Position numbers and translations under genes: made by a program
Assembly: GCA_027475525.1 (NCBI GenBank)
Contig: JAMWFC010000132.1
Span: 124,001 to 188,000 of the forward strand
Direction of reading: 5' to 3'
Source of the DNA: Macrolepiota albuminosa
Taxonomy: Eukaryota > Basidiomycota > Agaricomycetes > Agaricales > Agaricaceae
DNA: 64,000 nt
Part shown: piece after piece, positions 44,570-57,500 of the stretch
Layout of the letters: every line of letters starts with the position of its first letter
Position numbering within the stretch: position 1 is the stretch's first letter
The notes under the pieces: model-generated
Database searches by the model: none
The model's input: the letters and a program-made list of their open reading frames with translations, nothing else
What the model was told of the DNA's origin: nothing

Positions 44570-46100
44570 GTGATCAGCTTCATGTTTAGTGAAGATGACA
44601 ATTTACCTGACTTACAATCTGTCTTGAATACTGATGAATCGGAAATGGATGATGATCCTGTTGAAACTCAAAGTCTTGCTAACTGGGGGACTGATTTGGA
44701 GGAGCCAGCTGATTCCAATGACTCCAATGATAGCCTGCCAGATCTGCAGTCTGTGTCAGACTCAGATGAGTCTGTAGAGTCTGAAAGTACCATCGAGCAC
44801 CCTATCCTGCCCACTCAGGAGTATGGAGAGACTGATTCGGATGACAAAGCAACAGAGGAATTTGATGATGAGGATGAGGAGGCAGAAGTGGTGTTGCGAC
44901 CACCAAAAGACTTTGGATGTGATACCTATGATACAGATGTACCGAATGGAGAAGTTAAGCTGCATCACCTGTGGAAAGAAGAATTAGCCTGTGGGAAGCC
45001 AGATAGAATAGGAAGCACTCAAGGTCGTAAGATGGAGTTCTTTTTAGAGATGAGGCAGCCCTATCCCGGGGATCCAGCCAATTGTCTACAGTTTCAAGGC
45101 CATCGCTTCTTGTCCTATGATATAAGCGAGGATGAGGTTTGTCTCGTAGACATAATAAGAAACTTTGACACCGTGCTGCCCAAAAGCCTGGTTGAAGATG
45201 AAAATTTCAGACCATCGCTGTGGTACGCTCACCAGTGACACACTGCATCCAGAATTGCGCTCAACAGGAGACAGTGGTATTCCGTAGGACTGGCTTTTGA
45301 CATATGGGGTTGGAATGCAGCTCAAGTGCTGCAATCAGGTACTCCATACCTCAAGGGTGAGGACTCCCGGCTCTCCAAGCGATGGGGGCGGTTTAAGGTG
45401 AACCAAATCACTGATACCGAGTTCGAAGTGTACAATCAAACCCTGGATTTCTGTGTGAATGTTTCAGAAGAATATCTAAAAAATCCATTATTCAATATTG
45501 TACACTGGTATGAAAAACAGCTAGAACAAAAGTTGAACCTTCTCAAAACTTTGGCATTTGGAGATGACAAATCTAGCCCAGCTGATCTGTTAAGTGACTG
45601 GTCTAACAAAGACTCGCAACCAGATACCCACCCCATCTGTCTGTGAAAGGCAGTGAGAGCCTTGAATTGTCTGCAGGTCTCGACTACAGGCAATGTGATT
45701 CGAGTATTAGAACTCAATGGTCAACAAGTAGAAGCAGGAACTTACCCTGCCTTATTACGCAACAATGTCAGGTGCAAGGAAGCAGTGCGATCAGTACCAA
45801 AACCACTTGTCATTGTTGTTAAGGTGAATGGTCCCCTGTCAGAGCTCTGGTTGACTCAGGGTCATTGGGGGATTTTATGTCGTCAACTAATGTTGAGCAG
45901 CTTTAGCTAAAGAAACAAGAATTAAGTCAGGCCATACCGGTGTTGCTGGCTGTACAGGGATCAAGATCAAAGGTGAACTTTGGAGTAACAGCCAAGATAG
46001 AGTATCAGCATATCTCAGGACCTCGTTACTTTGATGTAATGAACTTACATGGTTACGACATGATTCTAGGTACTCCCTGGATTTACCAGCATAAGGTAGC
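44570..46100 (+). pseudogene. Gypsy-2 linker and protease
   Basis: A long acidic Asp/Glu/Ser-rich stretch (44570-44900) precedes a compact segment of unknown role (44930-45640). A retropepsin follows whose active site VDSGS lies near 45847-45865, with flap/core DMILGTPWIY near 46057-46087. Stops occur at 45236-45238, 45644-45646 and one TAG near 45906, each consistent with a single C-to-T change. The acidic insert between zinc knuckle and protease is longer than in the other gypsy elements here. Confidence 0.75.
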
Positions 46101-49100
46101 AATTGGACTCAACCCTCCACGTGTCATTGTTGGCAGTAATAATCCGGTGCCCATGAAGGAGGGAGTCGGAGTATCTCGATTGTCATCTTGGGCCATGGAA
46201 CAGGTAGAAAATAATTTGGAGCAAGTCCGAGAAGAACTGCGTGAGTATGCCAAGCCCATTTGCAAATCGGCAGAAGACACACCTTTGCCACCATTACGAG
46301 CAATAAACCATGAGATTCCTCTTATTGAAGAGGATAAAATCTACCCTTGGAGGCCATCTCAATGCCCCGAGGCTCTGAGACCATTATGGGATGAGAAAAG
46401 AGTGGCCTATGTTAAGACAGGTCGATGGGAAGTCACAGCAAGTGACAATGCAGTGCCAATGATGTTCCTGAAAAAGCCAGGGAAACCGGGCAAATCAGTA
46501 CGTTTACGAAGTGTAATCAATCTTAGAGCTCGAAATGCAAATACTCGGAAAATGTCCTCACCTTTGCCTGACATTGAAGGTATCTTGCGAAGAGCTGCAA
46601 GTGCTAAGTATCAGTCAATCATCGATGGCCAAGACGCATATGAACAGATACGCATCAAGCCTGAACATGTACATCGGACACCAGTCACTACTCCAGATGG
46701 CAATATGGTCAGCCATGTTATTCAACAGGGCGATTGTAACACACTGGCTATGTATCAGGCCCTGATGAACCACTTGTTTGCTCCCTACCTGGGCCAGTGG
46801 ATGAATGTATATCTTGATGATATTATTATATATTTGATGTCTCTGGAAGAGCATGTGAAACATGTCAAAATGATACTCGATATTCTGAAGAGAAAGAAAT
46901 TGTACCTAAGTGAGTGTAAGTTGCAGTTCTTATGTAAGGAAATGAAAATACTGGGACACATTGTGGATGATGAAGGGATCCAGATGGATCCTGACAAGGT
47001 AGATGCTCTGTCCAAATGGAAGGTACCAACAAATCGAGACCTACTCAGAGGTTTTCTGGGGGCAGCAGGATACTTGGCAGATGATATTGATAGGGTCCGA
47101 ATTTCCATGGGAGTTCTCCACGGACTGACAGGAGACACTGTTTCATATCGATGGGATCACACCCATCAACGAGCCTTCAAAAATGTAAAACGTTTAGCTG
47201 TCAAGTGCCGAGAACATCATCGTCGACCCCTGAATTATGGAAAAGATGCTGACCCCATAAATGTGGTAACTGATGGATGTACTACTGGAATAGCTGGAGT
47301 CATCAGCCAAGGGGCTGACTGGAAGACAGCAGCGGTAGCCACATCCTTTTCAGCAAAACTCAACACAACGCAACAAAACTATCCAGTTCACAAAATAGAA
47401 ATGTTAGCTGGTGTTGAGACCATGCTTAGACATCAAGATATCCTGCAGGGAGTTAGATTCTGTTGGTATACAGATCACAAAGGGTTAGTTCACTTACTAA
47501 ATCAGAAAAATCTCTCAGGAAGACAAGCACGTTGGATTGAAAAGATATCAGAGTTTGATTTCGAAGTAATCTACGTGCCAGGTACTGAAAATATCTTATC
47601 TGATGCATTGTCTCGCCTGTACTCCAATGAAGAAGCTGGAACTGTGCAAGCAAGAAGTGAGTATACATATCACGACATAATTGATAATGATTACTTGGGA
47701 GAACATTTAATCACCATGCCTGTACTTGTAGGCAGGGAGGGCAAGAGTGAAACTTTGACAGAGAATGAGTCTGCGGAACAGAGAAAAGAGTCAGACTTCC
47801 GAAAAGGAAGGAAGAAAAAAGAGGACATACCAGCAGAGACCGGAAGACCAGAAACTTCAAAAGAATTTGCTGCCAGGATGGCTCGTCATTTTGTTCTTCG
47901 AGGCCCTCATGAACAAAAGGAGGGTGGGGACAAAGGAGACAACACACAGCGAACTGGATTGAAAATTAAGTTGCCAGCAAGACGTGCTTGGAAAGATCCT
48001 TTGTTGACAGAAAATCTGGATCAAGACCAGAATAGACCAGACAATCAATCAGTGGAGCGAGAAAGAGATGAGAATTTACTTGCCCAATCAAGATATCTTC
48101 AGGAAAGACTGGAGACGCTGCCACCAGTTACCATAGAAGAACTCATGTGGGGAAGTAAAGAAAGCATCAGAAACAAGTACAAAAAAGATCCACTGTTTAA
48201 AAAGATAGTAGAAAATCCCCAAGCTTATAAGAACTTTGAAAGTGTTGAAGGATTAATCTATCTAAAAACAGCAGCGAATAGAGTAATCTGCATCCCAGAC
48301 CTTATAGTCAGCGGAAGAAGCATCAGAGAAATAGTGATATCTGAGGCACATTCTTTATTAGCTCATCTGGGACACCGTAAAACATACACGTACCTTCATG
48401 ATTTGGTGTGGTGGAAGACCATGGACCGAGATGTCAGGAAGTACTGTGAGACTTGTACCACATGCATGCACACCAAGCCCAGTAATCACCGAAAGTATGG
48501 ATTGTTAAACCCACCAAAAGTTCCGACTCAACCTTGAGAAGTAATTGGAATAGATTTTGTGGGCCCACTACCTGAATCAAAGGACCGCAATGGCTCATAT
48601 GACTCAATAACTGTGATTATAGACTTGCTGACTGGCATGGTCCATATTGTACCAAGTCAGACTGATTACACAGCGTGTAATGTGGCTGAATTAGTGTTTG
48701 CTGAAGTGTACAAACATCATGGATTGCCTAGGGCAATTATCAGTGACCGAGATTCTTATTTCACAAGCACCTTTTGGGGTCATCTTCACCAACTAATCGG
48801 AATACAACTCAGAATGTCATCGGCTTACCATCCTGAATCAGATGGATTGACAGAGCGTGCAAATCGCACTATAACACAGATGATTAGACAATGTATTGGA
48901 CCTAATCAGCGAGATTGGGTGCCTAAGTTACCCGCTGTTGAATTTGCTATCAACACAGCCCGCTCAGAAACCACGGGATATTCTCCATTCTTTCTTAATA
49001 CGGGCCAAATGCCTAGACCAATGATTTGGAAAACAGCACCTAGATCTGAGTATCCTGGAGTTCGGGTATTTGCTCAAAGATTGCGGCTAGCCATAATGGC

Positions 49101-49797
49101 AGCCCATGACAGCATTATTGCAGCAAGGGTTAAGCAAACACAAGATGCAAACCGAAAAAGAAAACCAGCTCCATTCAAAACCAATGACTTAGTCTATGTA
49201 TCGACTGAAAATATGAGCTTTCCTAAAGGATTAGCCTGAAAGTTCATCCCTAAATTTGTAGGGCCATATCCTATTACTGAGGATTATGGCAACAATTCAT
49301 TCCGGGTAGATATACCATCTGAAATGAAACGGCGAGGGATACACAATGTATTTCATTCATCATTGCTCCATATTCATCACCCAAATGATGACAGACTATT
49401 TCCTGGACGTCTGGATGAACAAATTGTTGGTATGAACCCTGAGGAATGGGCAGCTGAACGTATTGTGGCTCACCATGGGAATAAAACTAATGCTATGTTT
49501 GAAGTGCTCTGGAGGGTGGGAGATAAGACCTGGATGAACTATGCTCAAGTAGAGGAATTGAATCTCTTACCTCCATATTTTGATCTGTTAGGAATAGATA
49601 GTATTTTGGAACTTCAGGAGGGAGTGGGCGCACCACCTCCTGATGACCCACAAGTGTTTCTGGGTAATCTCATGCTGGGAATGCCTCTTAAAAAGGGGAG
49701 GCTTACTATTGAGGACATTGGTATGGCACCTGTCCTCTCCCTTCATTCCCTCAATCTCCTCACTGACACTCATTTATCCAACGCTCCCCCCTCCTGA
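45940..49797 (+). pseudogene. Gypsy-2 pol: reverse transcriptase, RNase H, integrase with chromodomain-like tail
   Basis: An 865-codon open stretch (45940-48537) contains the protease end, RT with QGDCNTLAMYQALM and YLDDIIIY (46807-46830), RNase H (VTDGCTTGIAGVI near 47265; YTDHKGLVHLL near 47470) and the integrase HHCC module (48345-48480). A TGA at 48536-48538 replaces what is usually Trp before EVIGIDFVGP. The catalytic core follows with Asp in IIDLLTG, Asp in ISDRDSYF and Glu in GLTERANR (48620-48865). A TGA at 49237 precedes the GPY-like segment. The tail AERIVAHHGN...VLWRVGDKTW (49450-49560) is chromodomain-like, which in fungi can target integration to heterochromatin. Confidence 0.9.
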
Positions 49798-49806
49798 TCA
49801 ACCGGC

Positions 49807-50439
49807 ATGTTGTATCAAGGATATCGTGGTCGAGCTAAAGCGTCTTGACGTTTCAACCCGGGCTACTCTTTCCATGGTTGAGGGTTCAAACGAGGCCTGG
49901 TAATTCCTCAGCATCCATGGTTACGTCAGGATAAAGAGACTCAGTTGCTCTCATTCAAACCCCCTAGCTTGGGCTCCAGCTTCTATCTGCATCCGCATCA
50001 GATGCTGGAGTATTTGGACTTTAATCAGAAAGTCTGTCGCAAGGGAGGACGTACCAAGGCACCTGCTCCATTCGGATTTGAGCAGTTCGCATCATTGTTC
50101 AACACGGTACCTGAAACTCAATATCCGTTCCAATTTGCTACTCGTAATCCCCAGGATAATACCTGGACAGTCCCTGAGTGGCAGGTTTGATCCCAGCATA
50201 TTCATACCCACTTCGTCAATTGTGTGCGCTATCACAATTTGATCACCTTAGGTTTAATCACCAAACGAGGAAATGTGGACTCTATTATGTTAAAGACTAC
50301 GATGGCAGCAATCCACCAACCCCACTTCACTAATTCCTCCAAGACCCATTTCTATCAGCGTCGCCAAGATGAGAGAAAGGAACAAGCTTGTGATGGGAGT
50401 GACGAATCTGATACTGATGGTAGTGATGCTGGATATTGA
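49807..50439 (+). pseudogene. Gypsy-2 third ORF (unknown function)
   Basis: An ATG at 49807 opens a frame of 211 codons in the +1 frame relative to the end of pol, starting directly after the pol stop. It is interrupted by three TGA codons (near 49847, 49877 and 50188), each fitting a former CGA Arg. The product would be basic at the N-terminus, rich in aromatic residues in the middle (FGFEQFASLFNTVPETQYPF) and acidic at the C-terminus. No signal peptide, transmembrane segment or known domain is apparent. Its position parallels the much larger third ORF of the G1 element. Confidence 0.5.
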
Positions 50440-51375
50440 TACGTCTGCCTCACTTGAGGCAGACAAACAAATGTCGAATATTCCCAATATACCCTATAAA
50501 AACACCGAAAACTGTAGGTGTGAGTCGAAACCTGTAGACTCGGGGACGACTCACCACAAAATCAACCCCGAAATGCTAAAACGCGAAGGCAAAAGTCACA
50601 GTCAGTCAGCAGTAAACGCGAGCCAGCCGCGATCAGTGATGTGACGGCAATAGCTGAGGTGTGGCAGTGCTTGATGAGGAGATCTCGGCATAATCTCCGA
50701 GATCCCCATCAAAACTGACATCACTCTCAGCGCATGCATCAAACCGTCGTCCCGTCTCAAGAACTCACTGCTCCTCCGTACCTGCAGACCACCGACACAA
50801 AGAGACCATCCGTGACGGCCAAGAACTGATAAAACAGCAGCTCAGACCGAAAAAGGAAGCAGGAGAAAGGGAAGAGGGAGGAAGAAAGAATAGCCAGGAG
50901 ATCGGGAGGAAAGTTTAGGCTTCGGTAATGCAACTACCGACGCCCAGACCCGGCAGCAGACCACGCCGGGTCACCGAGCATGCAAATAACACGAATAACC
51001 GCATTTACCACGCGAGTACACGCTGGTCCGTGCGTAGAGGGAAGGAGTATAAAGGGAGTGGGATTTCGGGGAGGCCTGGCAAGCAATCAACTTGCCACGG
51101 GCTCGGAGTCCCCAGGGAGCAGACGTCTTAGGCCTACGAGCGATTAGATTGACTTCGGGTCACATTTTAATAATAATTACTTGAACCCATTTTGAGTGTG
51201 AATTAACTTTGCATTCTTAATAAATCACATACAAAATTATACTACGCTTTTACAAAGTGTGCGCACGTGTACCGTTAGCCCCACGTACTTTGTGAAATAA
51301 AGTTGAAATATACCAAAAGTCTAGTCTTATTCCGCTAAGACTACTTTTACATAAAGTAAACTTACATTTCGCATC
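50440..51375 (+). repeat. 3' untranslated region and probable 3' LTR of gypsy-2
   Basis: A long purine tract (50851-50905) is followed by GC-rich DNA with a TATA-like gtataaag near 51048 and AATAAA signals near 51216 and 51296. The stretch ends TTCGCATCA near 51375, comparable to GCATCC at the element's 5' start (42231). The exact LTR start could not be fixed. An inverted repeat, gagatctcggcataatctccgagatc, lies near 50680-50706. Confidence 0.5.
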
Positions 51376-51979
51376 AATATGATTCTGAACCAGAGATAGG
51401 CTGCCCCTCAGCTGGTCCTCAGAAACCTCATTCTCCCCCTCCTTGACACACCCAGTCTCAAAATGCAGACCGTTCTATGCCAGACAATGAAGAGCGAGCC
51501 TTTTCTGTCGAAAGGAATGGCCGTGGAAGCCCTGTTTTCCATGCCAGTGATGGAACTCTTATTGAGAATTGCTATGCACCGGACAGCCCTTGCATGAGTC
51601 CTAAAATCACTGCAGTTAATCCTCTTGATACAGTTACCAAGCCCCAAGGCCAGGGAGATGACGTAATCATGAAGTCTGCTGAAGGTTTCCAGCCTAGTGA
51701 AGGCTACTTCAGCCTCGATCTTGAAAACATCTAGATTCGATGTATGGTCTGTTTGCAAGGCTATCCTATACCCTTGGACTATCTATTTGGTCCAGTACAC
51801 ACTCTTTTATAATCCATCTCGTTCCCTCTGATTTCCATCCAACTTGATGTCTTTCCTTACCCACTTCTGACTCACATCTCGGGATGACTTCCCTTTGACT
51901 AGGATACCCAGTTTATTGTTAGTGACACTCTCTTTTGTGTTGAGCCAAGCCAGGACTGCCAGTTCGGCTGGAGGGCGTA
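51376..51979 (+). pseudogene. 3' remnant of a third gypsy element
   Basis: A single 85-codon open stretch (51477-51734) continues upstream through one TGA. It encodes a hydrophilic sequence (MPDNEERAFSVERNGRG) with no known domain, so it could be the tail of pol or an accessory ORF. It is placed in a gypsy remnant because an LTR follows directly (51980). Beyond 51735 no coding sense is seen. Confidence 0.35.
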
Positions 51980-52203
51980 TGTAGCGGCCCCGTGACTTAG
52001 TGACCTATTTCTCCTTATGATAAAAACCAACTTATATCACTCTCCTTAGCGACCGGTTAGTTTTCGTATAAATATTCAGATCAAGTTGTAATTAGCCTAG
52101 TTTTTCTTGCAATCAAGGACTTACACTAGTTCACACCGCGAGACTCTTTTAGTGTGCCGTGTCCTTGCCATAATTGGCAGGCCCACATCACAAGATCCCT
52201 ACA
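51980..52203 (+). repeat. Gypsy-type LTR
   Basis: The sequence starts TGTAGCGGCCCCG after a purine-rich tract (ggctggagggcgta) and ends GATCCCTACA, about 224 bp, with a TATA-like ataaatatt near 52068. The left flank is element sequence and the right flank is a gene fragment, so it is read as a 3' LTR whose partner is lost. Confidence 0.6.
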
Positions 52204-52284
52204 GTGACTATTCTCCCATACTTGCCGGGCAACCATACATACTATGTCCCTTTTGATCCAGTACTGACCGTCGATTCCTTTCAG

Positions 52285-52575
52285 GCAGCTGGACGCCCAC
52301 CAACATCACTCTCGACACCTCCGGCGCACAATACATTCCCGTCCCCTCGCATATAAGCCTGCTCACCAAATCCCTCCTGCTCTCCGGCATGCGCTTCGCC
52401 GTCAAAGTCATCTTCGACGTTGAAGGACTTCCTACAGGTGCAGACTCACACGCCTACACCCTCGTGCATCCCTCCCCGCTCTTCACCACCGTGCCATCAA
52501 TCCAATGTCTTCTCGCTCTTGGCGCTTCCCTTGTAGGCAAGACATGCACATCCCAGTTTGCACACGACGCACGTC
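52285..52575 (+). pseudogene. Amidase N-terminal fragment
   Basis: One frame encodes a piece typical of fungal amidase-signature enzymes: GMRFAVKVIFDVEGLPTGA, followed by PSIQCLLALGASLVGKTCTSQF. The Lys of FAVK corresponds to the catalytic Lys of the Ser-cisSer-Lys triad; the usual Asp after it is Val here. The Gly/Ser-rich signature with both catalytic serines is absent because similarity stops at about 52575. A tttcag just upstream (about 52284) resembles a 3' splice site, so this may be one exon left behind. It is truncated on both sides and cannot be active. Confidence 0.6.
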
Positions 52576-52660
52576 TCTCACCCCCATTGACTCCATCTCC
52601 GCCCCTGACGCGCTCAACGTAGGCTGTCTCCATGCTTACATCCTCTCCATCCCTCCTCAG

Positions 52661-53687
52661 ATGTTCGACACCTATACCGCCTCCCACCTCCACTCCGACC
52701 TCGACCCCGCTACCTTCCACCATCTCACTGCCTTTTTCACCGAGCTAATGCCCCCGCTGAAGCTCCACTGCATGCGGTGCCACAAGGCGTTCTTCGAGAT
52801 TGAGAATACGGACAGGAGCTGTCTTGTTGCCCATGATGAGAGTGCGGAGGTAGAGTGTGTGTCGGCCAAATCAAAGGACAAGGGAACGTTGTATGAGACG
52901 ACATGGAGCTGTTGTGGGAAGACCGTGGAGGGCGATGGAGATATGGGCCCGCCGGATGGGTGGTGTTATGAGGGCCAACATACCGTGCGTCTCTCCATTC
53001 TCCCTCTGTAACCTACTTGGCTGACAAATCATGCAGACTGACACTAAACACGTACGGTTTCGTGCAGACTCGACGATGCACAACGACAAGCTTGTCTCAT
53101 GCGAGCATCTACGATGCGGCATGCCCCCGCGCAGCACATGCAAGCGTGGCCAGGCCGTCACTGAAGACGAGGATGAGCATTCCTCTGTAACGTCCTCGCA
53201 CCCGTCAACAAATGCCTCCCTGCGCTCGTCCAATGGCCGCAAGAAGGCCCACACATGCACACCACCACCTCCCCTCGAAGAGTCCAACCAGATGGACATC
53301 GTGCACGACAACGACAATCACGTTACCTACCCTTCCCCCGGCCCTGCACCCTCATCTCCCAAACCCAACCTGAAACCGCATGCTAACCCGAAACCGAAAC
53401 CGAAATCCAAACCTGCAAGCGCAACGACGATGGTGCCCAAAACAAGCAGCCTCCTCGTCCTCGCGCCGCCCTTTGTTTCGCGCCCGTTGTCCCCCAATGC
53501 CAACAAGGTCCAGGTCGTGATCACGTCAAGTTCTGCCTCTGCGTCACCTGCGAGGTCGAGGAAGGACTCGGATGTGTTGGTGGGGAGGGGCAGGGGAAGC
53601 ATCAAGGCCAGAGCCAAGGGAAAGTCGCGGCCGCTTGAGGAGGTCGTGGATTCGAGCGTGGATGCTGAAAGGGCCATGGACACCTAA
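52661..53687 (+). CDS. Cys/His-cluster protein with low-complexity tail, unknown
   Basis: Two exons, 52661-52984 and 53037-53687, join in frame around a 52-nt GT-AG intron to give 324 residues. The N-terminal 110 residues contain an ordered set of likely zinc ligands: Cys37, Cys40, Cys54, His58, Cys84, Cys85, Cys102 and His107. The pattern recalls an uncharacterised zinc-binding module seen in Agaricomycete proteins, though I cannot name it. The C-terminal part is Pro/Lys/Ser-rich and basic (PKPKPKSKP; RGRGSIKARAKGKSRPL), possibly nucleic-acid binding or nuclear, by inference. The ATG at 52661 is chosen because it opens the module, but cctcctcag before it could also be a splice acceptor. It lies 458 bp after an LTR. 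Confidence 0.55.
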
Positions 53688-54562
53688 ACCAGATGATGAG
53701 CTTCCCTTATTCAATCTCTCCTTCATCTGAATTTCCTGCTGGATGGTCTATGATAATATCTATCATATCTACTGCTGGCAGCTCAGATATACTCATTATC
53801 TATCCCCACTTTTTTATCTGGTACATTGTATCCTTGCGTTCCTTATTCTATTATATCACGCCATTGAGCGAGTATATTCACTCCCTTTATTTTATCATAC
53901 CTCTCACCAATATGCATATATTGACATTCCTTTCTTGGTTATCTCTCTCTTGCATACCAATGTATACTATATTACAGAACTTGCGAAAATGTGTTGACAA
54001 GCATTGTATAATTTTTGGACCAATGACACAAGTTTGCTTGTGGATTTAAAAGTATGTATACCATACTTATTGATGGCATTTTGAGGAGGTAAATTAAATG
54101 CGAGGTGGGTACCTCAACTTGTGTCCATGGATGATCTACAGTATATTCAAATCCATCAACTGAACCTCTTTCTGTCTAGCCTCATGCCATGTATATTCTT
54201 GATTATTGTCTGTTGAAGTTGATGCTACCATTGTGCCCAGACTCACCTCTTTGTGAGGATCTCTACTATTCACACACCACTTACATATTGAATTTTATCC
54301 CACAAGTATACTTAGTTCCATTTGTATACATCAGGAATAGATCTTACCACTCACATACATTTAATCATACAGGTGCATAACCATCAATTTAATTGGGGCA
54401 TGAAACTATACTACACACTGTCCTACGTTACTTCCATCTCACAGCACAGCCTAACTAAATTATGTACATCTGAGTCAGAGATCCAATGCTACTTTGCAGA
54501 GATACTAACCTTTTCATATGTTGAAACAAACTTGCAGAATCATTCTTCTTGATCAATTTCCA
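53688..54562. other. AT-rich intergenic stretch
   Basis: No convincing gene; small ORFs are hydrophobic and AT-driven. A poly(A)-like signal could serve either neighbour, as both genes end here (tail-to-tail). Confidence 0.5.
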
Positions 54563-57500
54563 TTATTTCTGATTCTTTAATTGAGTATAGACTAATTTAA
54601 GTGTGATAAAAAAAAACTTACTACTTTGGCTATCTTGAGACTGGACATCTTGTGGTGCATAACATTCTGTCCATTGATGACCAAGCCTACATTGAGATAG
54701 GTCAAGAGAAAGTGAGACTGGACATCTTGTGGTGCATAACATTCTGTCCATTGATGACCAAGCCTACATTGAGATAGGTCAAGAGAAAGAGACCCAAATC
54801 GAGAAATAATAAGAGTATTGTGGAAATGGCAAAGGACCTGAAGAATGTTTGATGGAACCCACATTAAAGGCATGTGATTGTAAGAAGATAGAATCCATCC
54901 ATCAGAAGTAGAATACCATGGCAGATTAACTATCTGTGATGGTTGAACAGGTTGATCACTGGATTCAGAAACATGAACGTTTGAATCAAGTGAAAATGTG
55001 GTAGATGTGACTCTATTGTTATAGCCTTGTGATTGCTGCATTACTTCAGAGGAAAAAGTATTTTCCTCTTGTACAGATTTGTAATAAGGTTCAGAGAGAA
55101 CTTGAGGTTCATAAGTTGAATGTTTATCAGATGTTACTAGACTAGTTTTGGTGCTATGTAATAAGGTTCAGAGAGAACTTGAGGTTCATAAGTTGAATGT
55201 TTATCAGATGTTACTAGACTAGTTTTGGTGCTATGTAACTGTTGAGTACTTGAAACATTCCATACTCTTATAGAGTGATCGTTAGAGCCAGATACAATTT
55301 TGAGCCCATCAGGTGAGAATGCAACAGATCTGACAGTCTCAGCGTGGCCATGAAATTCCTGCACCTTTTTTCCAGTTGAGACATCCCATACACATACAGA
55401 TTTGTCAGCAGATCCAGATACAATTTGAGTGCCATCAGGGGAAAAGGCAACAGATACAACCTGACTAGTGTGGCCTTGGAACTCTTGCACCTTTTGATGA
55501 GTAGATAAATCATACACACATATGAACTTATTACTAGATACATATGCAGTTTGAGTCCTATCCATTGAAAAGGCAACAAATGTATCAGGAGTGGAGATGT
55601 GGAACTCTTGCACTTGTTTACCAGTTGAGACATCCCACACAATTATGGAGTAACAAATAGATGCAGATAGAATTTGAGTCCCATCAGATGAAAATGCAAC
55701 AGACCAACTATAATGATTCTCTTGTAACTCATGTATTTTTTTACCAGTTGATACATCCCACACATACACAGATTTGTCCTGAGCAGATCCAATTTGAGTC
55801 CCATCAGGTGAAAAAGCAATAGATGTGACTATATCAGTGTGGCCTAGTAACTCTTGCACCTTTTTACCAGTTGATACATTCCACAGACATATAGATTTGT
55901 CATAGGATCCAGATACAATTTGAGTCCCATCAGGTGAAAAGGAAACAGATGAGATATCAGTAGTAGAGTATAGTAACTCTTGCACCTTTTTTCCAGTTGA
56001 TCCATCCCAGACACACACAGATTGGTCATAAGATCCAGATCCAATTTGAGTCCCATCAGGTGAAAAGGCAACAGATGCAACACTATTAGTGTGGCCTGGT
56101 GACTCTTGCACCTTTTTACCAGTTGATACATTCCACACACATATAGATTTGTCATAAGATCCAGATACAATTTGAGTCCCATCAGGTGAAAAGGCAACAG
56201 ATATGACATTAAGAGTGTGGCCATGTAACTCTTGCATCTTTTTTCCAGTTGATACATCCCACACACATATAGAGTTGTCATAAGATCCAGACACAATCTG
56301 AGTCCCATTAGGTGAAAAAGCAACAGATGCAACACTATTCATGTGGCCTAGTAACTCTTGTGCCTTTTCACCAGTTGATACATCCCACACACATATAGAG
56401 TTGTCATAAGATCCAGACACAATTTGAGTCCCATCAGGTGAGAAGGCAACAGATAAAACACCTCTAGTGTGGCCTGATAACTTTTGCACCTTTTCACCAG
56501 TTGATACATCCCACACATATATAAGTGTATCACTAGATGCAGATACAATTTGAGTCCCATCAGGCGAAAGAGCAACAGATGTGACACTATCAGTGTGGCC
56601 TAGTAACTCTTGTACTTTTTTGCCAGTTGATACATCCCACACACATATGTATTTATCATCAGATCCAGATACAATTTGAGTCCCATTAGGTGAAAATGCA
56701 ACAGATGTGACAGTGTCTGTGTGTCCTTCAAATTCCTGCACCTTTTTACTAGTTGAGACATCCCATACATATACACAATTATCACCTGATCCAGTGTGTG
56801 TCCTTCAAATTCCTGCACCTTTTTACTAGTTGAGACATCCCATACATATACACAATTATCACCTGATCCAGATACAATTTGAGTTCCATCAGGTGAAAAG
56901 GCAACAGATGTGACCAAAAAAGGGTGGGCAGTTACTGTGTTTTTCCTCTTTTTACCAGTTGGTAAATCCCATACAAAGTGATGTTCATCATAAGATCCAG
57001 ATGCAATTTGAGTTGGATCAAGTGAAAGAGTAATTGTTATGTTCCAATACTTGCACCTTTTAAACTGGTGCACTTTTTTACCAGTTGATACATCCCACAT
57101 ATATATATGTTCATCACCAGATGCAGATACAATGTGAGTTCCATTAGGTGAAAAAGCAACAGAGTTGACACTATAAAGGTGACTTTGTAAATCTCGTATT
57201 TTTTTACCAGTTGATATATCCCACACACACACAGATTTGTCATAAGATCCAGACACAATCTGAGTCCCATTAGGTGAAAAAGCAACAGATGCAACACTAT
57301 TCATGTGGCCTAGTAACTCTTGTGCCTTTTCACCAGTTGATACATCCCACACACATATAGAGTTGTCATAAGATCCAGACACAATTTGAGTCCCATCAGG
57401 TGAGAAGGCAACAGATAAAACACCTCTAGTGTGGCCTGATAACTTTTGCACCTTTTCACCAGTTGATACATCCCACACATATATAAGTGTATCACTAGAT

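Noticed and set aside
52174..52622. Complete amidase gene
   Set aside because: Similarity covers only the stretch around the catalytic Lys; the serine-rich signature and the remainder of the enzyme are absent and the ends run into an LTR and unrelated sequence.
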